NCBI RefSeq assembly: GCF_900105735.1
Contig: NZ_LT629793.1
Location: 248,001 to 312,000 of the forward strand
Reading direction: 5' to 3'
DNA from: Pseudomonas yamanorum
GTDB taxonomy: Bacteria > Pseudomonadota > Gammaproteobacteria > Pseudomonadales > Pseudomonadaceae
Length of the DNA: 64,000 nt
Part shown: in pieces, positions 18,094-26,525 of the stretch
Numbering within the stretch: the stretch's first letter is position 1
How the letters are laid out: the number at the start of each line of letters is the position of its first letter
Made by a program: the position numbers and the translations under genes
Notes under the pieces: generated by a model
The model's input: only the letters and a program-made list of their open reading frames with translations
The model's database searches: none
Told to the model about the DNA's origin: nothing

Positions 18094-21000
18094 GACGACT
18101 CCCCACCGCGTGCAGTTTTCGATAATGGTTTCAGCCCGCTGAGCAGCCCGTGCAAACCTTGCAACGGCACCGGCAACCAGCTGGGACGATTCTCTGCTTC
18201 GTAGGCCACTTCGTACGCGGCCTTCTCCAGGCTGAACAACGCCAGCGCTGCGTCCTGGCCTTTGGCATCCTGCCAGTCATGGGCCAGTGTAGTCGTGGCG
18301 GCGTGATAGGCCTGGATAAATGCCTGTTTGGCCTCATGCAAGTAGCGATCCGCCACCCGCTGCCGGGATGCATTGGCTTCAGGTGACTGGTCGACGCCTT
18401 GCACATTCACCGCCATGGCCGCCGCGTAATCAAACGACCGTAGCACCCCGCTCACATCCTTGTACGGGCTATGTTTACCGCGACGTTCAGGCAGCGGCCG
18501 CGCCGGCTCGCCCTCGAAGTCAATCAGGTAGGCATCACCCTTCACCACCAGTACCTGGCCCAGGTGCAGATCGCCGTGCACGCGAATGCGCAACCCGCCC
18601 ACCGTGGCTTTCGCCAGGTCCTGAACGTAACTGGCGATGGCCTTTTTCTGATCCAGTAAAGCACTGACCAGCGCCTGATCGGCAGGGTTCAACTTGGTTT
18701 GATGCTGCTTAAGCAACTGCAACGCGCGGTCGATTTGTGCGCCCACATGCTTGGCCCAGCCCTGGGTGTCCTTGAGGGACGTAACCTCAGGTTTGAAGGC
18801 CTTGTTGGTGGTAGGTGCTGCCAGCACCTGGTGCATTTCACCGAGGCGCTGTCCGAGCAAGCCGGCGAAATCCGCCAGTTCGCCGAGGGCGTTGTAGTGC
18901 TGTTCCTGCTCGGACATGGCTTCGGCCAGTTCGTCGCGAATCGCTCGCTCCAGGTTGTTCTGGGTCCAGCCCCATGCGTCGCCCTGGTTGCTCAGGTAAC
19001 CCTGGGCGATCATCAGCAGGTTGTCCTGGCCGTCGGCGTCGTGGCGAATCACCGAGCCCAGCAGCGGTGAGATATGTTCGTAGCCGGCTTCGGTCAGGTA
19101 GGCGCCCATCTCCAGTTCCGGGTGAACCCCGGCGCTGACTTTACGGATCAGCTTGAGCACCAGGCTGCCGCCCACCACCACGGAACTGTTGGACTGTTCC
19201 GCTGCGAGGTAGCGCACTTCCGATTCGTCGTTCAATTCCAGCTTGGCCAACTGCGCCGTGGGCTCGAAGCGAATCTCGCCGTCGGTGGAGTCGAGGACGG
19301 TTTTGGCCTGGAGACCCTGGATCACGCCGCGGATATAGGTGTCGAGGCTGAAGGCATCGGTCACCAAACCCACCTGACGCACTCGCCGCACACGGGCAAG
19401 CGCCAGTTGTTGCGGCAAGGCGCTGGTGAACTGGTCTTCACCAAGGAAGCCGAATGGCAGCTGATAGCGGCTGACCTGCCCGGCGCTGGTGACTTCGATT
19501 TCACTGAGCAACACCGGGTGCTGCGGGTCGCCAAAGCGCACGCCGTAGGCGATGTGCACTCCGTCGATCGCCGTGTCCTTGCTGGCAAACCAGCGGCGCT
19601 TGGGCAGCCACGCCGGCAACGCATTCTGTTCCAGGGTTGTGCGGCACGGCGCTTCGAGCAGCTCTTCCATGCGTTTCTTCAGCACCAGGGTGGTGAAGTC
19701 CGGGATGCTTTGCGCCGGTTCCACGTGCCAGCTTGGCATCTGGTTTTCCGCCGCGAGCACGAACCAGTAGAAACCATACGGCGCCAGGGTCAGCAGAAAA
19801 TTCAGCTGGCCAATGGGCGGGAAGGCATTCCCGCCAAGCATCTCCACCGGAACCATGCCGGCAAACGCCGAGAGGTCCAGTTCTGCCGCCTGGGCACTGC
19901 GGGACACGTTCGCCACACAGAGGATGATTTCATTCTTGCCATCGGCGCCCACGTATTCGCGGGTATACGCCAGGATGCGGCGGTTGCTGGGCGAGAGCAT
20001 TTTCAGGCTGCCGCGACCGAAGGCCTTGGACTGTTTACGCACGGCCAGCATGCGTCGGGTCCAATTCAGCAACGAGTGCGGGTCCTGGGTCTGGGTTTCG
20101 ACGTTGACCGATTGGTAGCCGTATTGCGGGTCCATGATCGGCGGCAGTACCAGGCTGGCCGGGTCGGCGCGGGAAAAGCCTCCGTTGCGGTCGATGGACC
20201 ATTGCATCGGCGTGCGCACGCCGTCGCGGTCACCGAGGTAGATGTTGTCGCCCATGCCGATTTCATCGCCGTAGTACAGGGTCGGCGTGCCAGGCATCGA
20301 CAGCAGCAGGCTGTTGAGCAGCTCGATGCGCCGGCGATCACGTTCCATCAGCGGTGCCAAGCGCCGGCGAATCCCCAGATTGATCCGCGCCCGGCGGTCG
20401 GCGGCATAGTAGTTCCAGAGGTAGTCGCGCTCTCTATCGGTGACCATTTCCAGGGTCAGTTCATCGTGGTTGCGCAGGAAGATGGCCCATTGGCAATTGG
20501 CCGGGGTCTCCGGGGTCTGGCGCAGGATGTCGGTGATCGGGAAACGGTCTTCCTGGGCCAGCGCCATGTACATGCGCGGCATCAGCGGGAAGTGGAACGC
20601 CATGTGGCATTCGTCACCGTCGTCGCCCTTCTTGTCACCGAAATACAGCTGGGTGTCTTCCGGCCATTGGTTGGCTTCGGCCAGGAGCATGCGGTCGGGG
20701 TAGTTGGCGTCGATCTCGGCGCGGATCTGCTTGAGCACGTCGTGGGTTTCGGGGAGGTTTTCGTTGTTGGTGCCATCGCGCTCGATCAGGTACGGAATGG
20801 CGTCCAGGCGCAGGCCGTCGATGCCCATGTCGAGCCAGTAGCGCATCACCGACAGGACGGCTTTCATGACCTGCGGGTTGTCGAAGTTGAGGTCCGGCTG
20901 GTGGGAGTAAAAACGGTGCCAGAAGTATTGGCCGGCGACCGGGTCCCAGGTCCAGTTAGACTTTTCGGTGTCGAGGAAAATGATGCGGGTGCCGTCGTAT

Positions 21001-21437
21001 TTCTGGTCGTCATCGGACCACACGTAGAAGTCCCGCGCGGCCGAACCCGGCTTGGCCTTGCGTGCCCGCTGGAACCACGGGTGCTGGTCGGAGGTGTGGT
21101 TGATCACCAGTTCGGTGATCACCCTCAGTCCGCGTTTGTGGGCTTCGGCGATAAAGCGCTTGGCGTCGGCCATGGTCCCGTAGTCGCTGTGCACACCACG
21201 GTATTCGGCGATGTCATAGCCATCGTCACGGCGTGGCGAGGGGTAGAACGGCAGCAGCCAGATGGTGTTCACCCCAAGGTCGGCGATGTAGTCGAGCTTG
21301 GCGATCAGCCCGGGAAAGTCACCGATGCCGTCGTTGTTGGAGTCGAAATAGGATTTGACGTGAACCTGATAAATCACCGCGTCCTTGTACCAGAGCGGGT
21401 CTTTGATAAAGGTGGCAGCCTTGGGTTTCTTCGCCAT
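18090..21437 (-). CDS. treS: Trehalose synthase/maltokinase fusion
   Basis: The N-terminal GH13_16 domain (about 10-550) interconverts maltose and trehalose; the C-terminal maltokinase domain (about 620-1110) phosphorylates maltose to maltose-1-phosphate for GlgE. Visible TreS motifs are [49 protein letters not shown] (nucleophile Asp) and [13 protein letters not shown]. The kinase part has [16 protein letters not shown] (catalytic HGDxHxxQ) and YLIDFEGEP. At 1115 residues this is the fused TreS-Pep2/Mak architecture rather than separate proteins. The start is supported by AGGAG seven bases upstream. A REP element separates it from glgE, the upstream gene. Confidence 0.95.
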   Translation of the reverse strand: MAKKPKAATFIKDPLWYKDAVIYQVHVKSYFDSNNDGIGDFPGLIAKLDYIADLGVNTIWLLPFYPSPRRDDGYDIAEYRGVHSDYGTMADAKRFIAEAHKRGLRVITELVINHTSDQHPWFQRARKAKPGSAARDFYVWSDDDQKYDGTRIIFLDTEKSNWTWDPVAGQYFWHRFYSHQPDLNFDNPQVMKAVLSVMRYWLDMGIDGLRLDAIPYLIERDGTNNENLPETHDVLKQIRAEIDANYPDRMLLAEANQWPEDTQLYFGDKKGDDGDECHMAFHFPLMPRMYMALAQEDRFPITDILRQTPETPANCQWAIFLRNHDELTLEMVTDRERDYLWNYYAADRRARINLGIRRRLAPLMERDRRRIELLNSLLLSMPGTPTLYYGDEIGMGDNIYLGDRDGVRTPMQWSIDRNGGFSRADPASLVLPPIMDPQYGYQSVNVETQTQDPHSLLNWTRRMLAVRKQSKAFGRGSLKMLSPSNRRILAYTREYVGADGKNEIILCVANVSRSAQAAELDLSAFAGMVPVEMLGGNAFPPIGQLNFLLTLAPYGFYWFVLAAENQMPSWHVEPAQSIPDFTTLVLKKRMEELLEAPCRTTLEQNALPAWLPKRRWFASKDTAIDGVHIAYGVRFGDPQHPVLLSEIEVTSAGQVSRYQLPFGFLGEDQFTSALPQQLALARVRRVRQVGLVTDAFSLDTYIRGVIQGLQAKTVLDSTDGEIRFEPTAQLAKLELNDESEVRYLAAEQSNSSVVVGGSLVLKLIRKVSAGVHPELEMGAYLTEAGYEHISPLLGSVIRHDADGQDNLLMIAQGYLSNQGDAWGWTQNNLERAIRDELAEAMSEQEQHYNALGELADFAGLLGQRLGEMHQVLAAPTTNKAFKPEVTSLKDTQGWAKHVGAQIDRALQLLKQHQTKLNPADQALVSALLDQKKAIASYVQDLAKATVGGLRIRVHGDLHLGQVLVVKGDAYLIDFEGEPARPLPERRGKHSPYKDVSGVLRSFDYAAAMAVNVQGVDQSPEANASRQRVADRYLHEAKQAFIQAYHAATTTLAHDWQDAKGQDAALALFSLEKAAYEVAYEAENRPSWLPVPLQGLHGLLSGLKPLSKTARGGESS

Positions 21438-21484
21438 TGGAAACTCCTGGGAATTCGAAAAATTCTGCCTGAAGGAACTCGGTC

Positions 21485-21577
21485 AATGTGGGAGCTGGCT
21501 TGCCTGCGATAGCGGTGGATCAGCCAGTCTCATCTGCACTGACACACCGCTATCGCAGGCAAGCCAGCTCCCACATT
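21485..21577. repeat. REP-type paired palindrome between glgE and treS
   Basis: AATGTGGGAGCTGGCTTGCC and its reverse complement frame a spacer containing CGATAGCGGTG and CACCGCTATCG, giving a near-perfect 93-base palindrome. It lies inside the glgE-treS-glgB operon and may stabilise the upstream mRNA or reduce downstream expression. Confidence 0.9.
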
Positions 21578-21604
21578 AGATCTCCTTTGGATTGGAGATC
21601 AGCT

Positions 21605-23602
21605 TCAGGAAACGGTAATGCGCCAGATACCAAACGGCTGATGCCACGGCTCGATCCGCATCCACTGGGTCTTGCCGTACCAGGTCCAGCGGTGGCCGGT
21701 CATCAAGTCCTCGCCCTGGGTCTGAGCATCGTCCGGCAGGCCCATCTCCCACAACGGCAACTCGAAATTGGCCTCCTGGGCGTTGAACGGGTCGAGACTC
21801 ACGGCCACCAGGATAAAGTTGCTGCCGTCCTCGCTGCGTTTGCCGAAGTACAGGATGTTGTCGTTCCACGCGTTGTAGAGCTTCAGCCCGAGATGCGTCT
21901 GCAAGGCCGGGTTTTGCCGGCGAATGCGATTGAGCTGGGCGATCTCGGCAATGATGTTGCCCGGCGCCGTGAAGTCTCGCGGGCGGATCTCGTACTTCTC
22001 CGAGTCCAGGTACTCTTCCTTGCCCGGTACCGGGGCCGCTTCGCACAGTTCAAAGCCGGAATACATGCCCCACAGGCCTGAGCCCATGGTGGCCAGCGCG
22101 GCGCGAATCAAGAAGCCCGCGCGGCCGGATTCATGCAGGAAACCCGGGTTGATGTCCGGCGTATTGACGAAAAAGTTCGGCCGAAAGCACTCGCGCCATG
22201 GCGACTCGTTCAGCTCGCTCAGATACTCGCTCAACTCGGCCTTGGTGTTGCGCCAGGTGAAGTAGGTGTAGCTCTGGGAGTAACCGACCTTGCCCAGGCG
22301 CGCCATCATCGCCGGGGTGGTGAAGGCTTCGGCGAGGAAGATCACTTCCGGGTATTTGCCGCGCACATCGCTGATCAGCCATTGCCAGAACGGCAGCGGC
22401 TTGGTGTGGGGGTTGTCCACGCGAAAGGTCTTCACGCCCTCTTCCACCCAACCGACCACGATGTCACGCAACTCGGTCCACAGGCTGGGAATCGCATCCG
22501 CCGCGTAGAAGTCGACGTTGACGATGTCCTGGTATTTCTTCGGCGGGTTCTCGGCGTATTTGATCGTGCCGTCGGGCCGCCAGTTGAACCAGCCCGGATG
22601 CTGCTTGAGCCACGGATGGTCCTGGGAGCACTGGATCGCGAAATCCAGGGCGATCTCCAGGCCATGATCGGCGGCGGCCTTGACCAGGTTGCGGAAGTCT
22701 TCCCGGGTGCCCAGCTGCGAGTGGATCGCCTCGTGGCCGCCCTCTTCGCTGCCGATGGCATACGGGCTGCCCGGGTCATCGGGCCCGGCGGTCAGGGAGT
22801 TGTTCTTGCCTTTGCGATGGCTGCGGCCGATGGGATGGATCGGCGGGAAGTACAGCACGTCAAAGCCCATGTCATGGATCATCGACAGGCGCGAGTGCAC
22901 GTCGTTAAAGGTGCCGTGGCGCGCAGGATCGTCGGTGATCGAGCGGGGAAACAGCTCGTACCAGCTGGCGAACTGCGCAGCCTCACGCTCCACGTCAATC
23001 GGGAACACCGGGCTGATGCTCAAATAGGCGCGGTGATCGGCCTGGGTCATCAGGTGTGCACTGTCTTCGTGCAGAAACAGTGCGACTTGCTCGGTTTCCA
23101 GCAGGCCGGAGAGTTCGTGGTGCAGCAGCATCAGGCGGTCACGCAGCTCGTTGTCGCTGCGCTCGGCGGCTTGCAGGACCTGGCTGCGGCCTTCCTGCAA
23201 CTCCAGGCTGACCGGTACCCCGGCCTCGTGTTTCTTGCTCAATTCGTAGCGGAAGCTGGCGAACGTGTCGATCCAGGCTTCGATGCAATACTCATGCGGC
23301 CCCTGGGCGGTCACGGTGAATGCGCCCTCCCAGCCGTTGTTGCCGACATCGGTCATCACCACGCTGTGCCAGCTCTCTTCATTGCGCGGGCGCCAGCGGA
23401 TCATCACTGCAAGCTTGTCGTGACCATCAGCGAACACTTTGCTGGCAACCTGCACGCGCTGGCCAACCACAGCCTTGACGGCAAACTCGCCGCCATCGAT
23501 CACCGGAGTGGTGCTTTCAATCGCAATCCTTGGCAGCAACAGTGCCTGGGACAGCGGTAATGTGGAGGTTGAATCGTCTTGGGTCAGTGTTTCAGCAGTC
23601 AT
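21605..23602 (-). CDS. glgE: Alpha-1,4-glucan:maltose-1-phosphate maltosyltransferase
   Basis: GlgE adds maltosyl units from maltose-1-phosphate to the non-reducing end of alpha-1,4-glucan. The start at 23602 gives 665 residues and follows AGGGGAG; the frame is open to 23665 without a comparable ribosome-binding site. An N-terminal beta domain (about 20-140) is followed by an insertion region and the GH13_3 barrel: YFPPIHPIGRSHRKGKNN, LEIALDFAIQCSQDHPW, VKTFRVDNPHTKPLPFW (nucleophile Asp), VIFLAEAFTTP (acid/base Glu) and the C-terminal GLWGMYSGFELCE. It is first in the minus-strand operon, with treS-maltokinase supplying its donor and glgB branching its product. Confidence 0.95.
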   Translation of the reverse strand: MTAETLTQDDSTSTLPLSQALLLPRIAIESTTPVIDGGEFAVKAVVGQRVQVASKVFADGHDKLAVMIRWRPRNEESWHSVVMTDVGNNGWEGAFTVTAQGPHEYCIEAWIDTFASFRYELSKKHEAGVPVSLELQEGRSQVLQAAERSDNELRDRLMLLHHELSGLLETEQVALFLHEDSAHLMTQADHRAYLSISPVFPIDVEREAAQFASWYELFPRSITDDPARHGTFNDVHSRLSMIHDMGFDVLYFPPIHPIGRSHRKGKNNSLTAGPDDPGSPYAIGSEEGGHEAIHSQLGTREDFRNLVKAAADHGLEIALDFAIQCSQDHPWLKQHPGWFNWRPDGTIKYAENPPKKYQDIVNVDFYAADAIPSLWTELRDIVVGWVEEGVKTFRVDNPHTKPLPFWQWLISDVRGKYPEVIFLAEAFTTPAMMARLGKVGYSQSYTYFTWRNTKAELSEYLSELNESPWRECFRPNFFVNTPDINPGFLHESGRAGFLIRAALATMGSGLWGMYSGFELCEAAPVPGKEEYLDSEKYEIRPRDFTAPGNIIAEIAQLNRIRRQNPALQTHLGLKLYNAWNDNILYFGKRSEDGSNFILVAVSLDPFNAQEANFELPLWEMGLPDDAQTQGEDLMTGHRWTWYGKTQWMRIEPWHQPFGIWRITVS

Positions 23603-23807
23603 CGAGCATCTCCCCTTAACGCCCAGTGGACGCTCTTGCGCTTGATCCAAATTCTGAAACGGCAACGCTCTCCCTGAGCAGGGCCGTATAGGTTCCGAGC
23701 ATGCTGGCGATTGAAAAGTTCAGGTGGATATGACGCCATCGGGCGGGGAATCAAATCCACCGGGCGATTGTCCACCGGTAGAGCAAAGCACAAAGGAGGC
23801 CACACCG

Positions 23808-23966
23808 ATGAATATCCCTATTCCAGCTGAAACGCCTGATCCCAATATAGATAAGCCGACATTGCCGCCGACCGAGCCCGACCCGGTTCCCGAGCAGGAG
23901 CCACCTGGCACTCAGCCACCACCCGTGGAGGAACCACCGACGACCATGCCGCCGGTCATCGTCTAA
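23808..23966 (+). CDS. Proline-rich 52-residue peptide
   Basis: The ATG at 23808 lies eight bases after a near-perfect AAAGGAGG ribosome-binding site, which is the main evidence that this small frame is translated. The 52 residues are about one third proline with many Glu, Asp and Thr (for example TLPPTEPDPVPEQEPPG) and have no signal peptide or membrane segment. Function unknown; it should be intrinsically disordered. It is divergent from glgE. Its TAA overlaps the mgtC stop on the other strand by three bases, so the two genes converge with no room for a separate terminator. Confidence 0.7.
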   Translation: MNIPIPAETPDPNIDKPTLPPTEPDPVPEQEPPGTQPPPVEEPPTTMPPVIV

Positions 23967-24457
23967 TCCTTCTCCAGCAGCCGCACTATCCTTGGCATGA
24001 CGCTGAACACCGCCAATGCCAATAACGTACTGAGCACCGCCGTCGACTCCCGCCCCATCCCCGCCGCCACACCAATGGCGGCGGTCATCCACAAGCCGGC
24101 GGCGGTGGTCAGGCCTTTGACGTGCTGGCCCTCTTCATCTTCCTTGCCCTTAAGGATGGTGCCGGCGCCAAGAAAGCCGATGCCAGCGATCACGCCCTGC
24201 AGCACACGGCTCATGGCGTCTGCCTGGGAGCCCGACATACTCGGCACCAACACGAACAACGCGGCGCCCATGGCCACGAGCATGTGGGTGCGTACCCCGG
24301 CGGCCTTGCCTTTCTGTTCGCGCTCATAACCCAGGATCCCGCCCAATATCGCGGCAATCATCAGCCGCACGGTGATTTGCGTGAGTTGCCGGGCATCGCC
24401 GATATCGGCAAATTCCGCTTGCAGGGTTTCCCAGACTTCATGCCACCAGGCGTCCAT
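23963..24457 (-). CDS. mgtC: MgtC/SapB family membrane protein
   Basis: A 164-residue inner-membrane protein. It has an N-terminal cytoplasmic stretch (1-25), then about four to five hydrophobic segments. The family hallmarks are LGGILGYEREQKGKAAGVRTHMLVAMGAALFV and VIAGIGFLGAGTILK. MgtC proteins support survival in low Mg2+ and in macrophages, partly by inhibiting the F-type ATPase. This is a short form without the C-terminal ACT-like domain of Salmonella MgtC, so SapB-like is an equally good label. It is convergent with the proline-rich peptide gene. Confidence 0.88.
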   Translation of the reverse strand: MDAWWHEVWETLQAEFADIGDARQLTQITVRLMIAAILGGILGYEREQKGKAAGVRTHMLVAMGAALFVLVPSMSGSQADAMSRVLQGVIAGIGFLGAGTILKGKEDEEGQHVKGLTTAAGLWMTAAIGVAAGMGRESTAVLSTLLALAVFSVMPRIVRLLEKD

Positions 24458-24577
24458 GGACGTGTCCTTGTTAGGGTTCGATAGAACATGGACAGCACCG
24501 ACCGTCAGTCAGTTGCGCAGAACCATTGCCTTCGCATCCCACCCTAACCAGCAATAGCCCACAAAAAGGAGATCGAT

Positions 24578-24817
24578 ATGCCCGTACGTATCGAAGGTCA
24601 GCAATGTTTCTTCACCGTCGATGCCGACGGCCAGGAGAAACAACTTGAAGCCACCCATGTCACTGTCGAAACAGACAGCGAGAAATCCATGTCGTTTGTG
24701 AAGTTGAACGGTGACTGCACCTACATCACCGAAGCTGAAGCCGACGCATTGACCGTCGCTGGCGCCAAGGATGGCCGTAAGCATTTGAAGGCCACCGACG
24801 GTGATTCGGTGATTTGA
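24578..24817 (+). CDS. DUF3203-like small cytoplasmic protein
   Basis: A 79-residue acidic protein with a strong AAAAGGAGATCGAT ribosome-binding site. The sequence (MPVRIEGQQCFFTV.., SFVKLNGDCTYITEAEADALTVAGAKDGRKHLK) matches my recollection of the Pseudomonas-restricted DUF3203 family; the name was not verified. There is no signal peptide, membrane segment or catalytic motif. The composition suggests a small beta-strand domain followed by a helix. Function unknown. It stands alone, 185 bases before ccoG. Confidence 0.75.
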   Translation: MPVRIEGQQCFFTVDADGQEKQLEATHVTVETDSEKSMSFVKLNGDCTYITEAEADALTVAGAKDGRKHLKATDGDSVI

Positions 24818-24831
24818 TTGATCTGGATCAT
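24818..24831 (+). promoter_or_regulatory. Candidate ANR/FNR box upstream of ccoG
   Basis: TTGATCTGGATCAT matches the TTGAT-N4-ATCAA consensus at nine of ten defined positions. It begins one base after the stop of the preceding gene, 171 bases before the ccoG ATG. CcoG-type genes are commonly under oxygen control, which supports but does not prove the assignment. Confidence 0.45.
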
Positions 24832-24846
24832 CACTGCCTGAAAAGC

Positions 24847-24875
24847 GCTGCACCCCGCGCACCACCGGGTGCAGC
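24847..24875. other. Intergenic hairpin upstream of ccoG
   Basis: GCTGCACCC (24847-24855) pairs with GGGTGCAGC (24867-24875) across an 11-base loop. Read on the plus strand no T-run follows, so termination after the DUF3203-like gene is uncertain. On the minus strand TTTT follows two bases later, but no minus-strand gene leads into it. Confidence 0.35.
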
Positions 24876-25001
24876 ACATTGTCGCAGGCACGCGTTGGCG
24901 GCCCATCTGATCCGCTTTTTATCGCCCTACCTGAGTCTGTTATGCAAACAGAGCGCCGGTCATAGTTCATCTGCCTGATGGAGGCTGATGAGCGAAAGAC
25001 C

Positions 25002-26417
25002 ATGAGCGATAGAATCCCCGTCCGAACCGTAGACGTGTTTGAGCCAGCACATCCAAAGAAGATGAAGGCCAAATCCAGCGACAACCTGATTCATACCCGC
25101 AGTTTTACCGGCCTGTTCCGCACCTTGCGTGTAGCGGGCGCAGGCTTTCTGTTCCTGGCGTTTTTCGGCACCGTGTGGCTGAACTGGGGCGGCCGGCAAG
25201 CGGTGCTGTGGGACCTGGCTGAAAGCAAATTCCACATCTTCGGCGCCACGTTCTGGCCCCAGGATTTCATCCTGCTGTCGGCGCTGTTGATCATCTGCGC
25301 ATTCGGCCTGTTCGCGATCACCGTGTTCGCAGGCCGGGTGTGGTGCGGCTATACCTGCCCGCAAAGCTCGTTTACCTGGCTGTTCATGTGGTGCGAAAAG
25401 GTCACTGAAGGTGAGCGAAACCAGCGCATCAAGCTGCAGGCCGCGCCCTGGGGCTTGAACAAGCTGGCCCGACGGTCGGCCAAGCACACACTGTGGCTGG
25501 GTGTCAGCGTGCTGACCGGGCTGACGTTTGTCGGCTACTTCACACCGATCCGGCCGCTGGCCGAAGAACTGCTGACCTGGCAAATGGGCGGCGTCAGCCT
25601 GTTCTGGGTGCTGTTTTTTACCGGCGCTACCTACATCAATGCCGGCTGGCTGCGGGAAGCGGTGTGCATGCACATGTGCCCGTATGCGCGGTTCCAGAGT
25701 GTGATGTTCGACAAAGACACCCTGACCATTTCCTACGACGTGGCCCGTGGCGAAAATCGCGGCCCGCGCAAACGTGACGTGCAACCGGCGGACGTTGGCC
25801 TGGGTGACTGCATCGACTGCCAGCTGTGCGTGCAGGTGTGCCCCACCGGTATCGACATCCGTGACGGCCTGCAAATGGAATGCATCGGCTGCGCCGCGTG
25901 TATCGACGCCTGTGATTCGATCATGGACAAGATGGGCTATGCCCGTGGACTGGTCAGCTATACCTCGGAGCATCAGTTGCAAGGTGGCAAGACCCATCTG
26001 CTCAGGCCACGGCTGATCGGCTACAGTGCCGTGCTGCTGGTGATGATCGGCGCACTGGTGGTGGCCCTGGTGGCGCGCCCGATGGTGTCGCTGGACGTGA
26101 CCAAGGACCGTGGGATGTTTCGCGAGAACAGCGAAGGCTTGATCGAGAACATCTACAGCCTCAAGGTCATCAACAAGACCCAGCAACGCCAGGATTATCG
26201 CCTGGAGCTGGTAGATGGCGATGGCTTCCAGTTGCAGGGCAAGACCGACATCAGCCTGGCGCCGGGAGAGATTACCGATGTGCCGGTGTCGGTGGCGATG
26301 ACGGCAGACAAGCCGGCCAGCAGCTCCCAGACCATCCGCTTCAAGGTCACGGACGTGGATGAGCCGTGGATCTACAGCGCAGCGGATAGCCGGTTTGTGG
26401 CGCCATTGAATCGCTGA
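25002..26417 (+). CDS. ccoG: Cytochrome c oxidase accessory protein CcoG (FixG/RdxA)
   Basis: CcoG is a membrane-bound iron-sulfur protein thought to reduce copper for assembly of cbb3-type cytochrome oxidase. The 471-residue frame starting MSDRIPV is preferred to the upstream in-frame ATG because it matches the usual N-terminus. About five membrane segments are visible (for example GFLFLAFFGTVWLNW, LLSALLIICAFGLFAITVFAG and LIGYSAVLLVMIGALVVAL). VWCGYTCPQSSF and two 4Fe-4S motifs, CIDCQLCVQVCP and CIGCAACIDACD, sit in the middle. The C-terminal periplasmic domain is Ig-like. No cco oxidase genes are adjacent, so this is an isolated and perhaps second copy. Confidence 0.93.
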   Translation: MSDRIPVRTVDVFEPAHPKKMKAKSSDNLIHTRSFTGLFRTLRVAGAGFLFLAFFGTVWLNWGGRQAVLWDLAESKFHIFGATFWPQDFILLSALLIICAFGLFAITVFAGRVWCGYTCPQSSFTWLFMWCEKVTEGERNQRIKLQAAPWGLNKLARRSAKHTLWLGVSVLTGLTFVGYFTPIRPLAEELLTWQMGGVSLFWVLFFTGATYINAGWLREAVCMHMCPYARFQSVMFDKDTLTISYDVARGENRGPRKRDVQPADVGLGDCIDCQLCVQVCPTGIDIRDGLQMECIGCAACIDACDSIMDKMGYARGLVSYTSEHQLQGGKTHLLRPRLIGYSAVLLVMIGALVVALVARPMVSLDVTKDRGMFRENSEGLIENIYSLKVINKTQQRQDYRLELVDGDGFQLQGKTDISLAPGEITDVPVSVAMTADKPASSSQTIRFKVTDVDEPWIYSAADSRFVAPLNR

Positions 26418-26441
26418 ACCCGAGCTTTCAGCAACACTGGA

Positions 26442-26484
26442 GATCAAATGTGGGAGCTGGCTTGCCTGCTCCCACAGTTTGATC
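26442..26484. repeat. Short REP-type palindrome after ccoG
   Basis: GATCAAATGTGGGAGC (26442-26457) and GCTCCCACAGTTTGATC (26468-26484) form a compact hairpin around TGGCTTGCCT. It looks like a REP element that has lost its central spacer, and may serve as the ccoG terminator. Confidence 0.75.
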
Positions 26485-26525
26485 TGTGTTCAACCAGCAA
26501 AATCTGTTCAAAGCACTGAGACTCA

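Noticed and set aside
15928-18204. 758-codon plus-strand open frame opposite glgB, and a similar 812-codon frame opposite treS (19074-21512)
   Set aside because: Low-complexity His/Val/Gln-rich translations without motifs or ribosome-binding sites, fully covered by well-identified enzymes on the minus strand.
24847-24875. Rho-independent terminator for the DUF3203-like gene
   Set aside because: The stem is good but no T-run follows on the plus strand; kept only as a hairpin.
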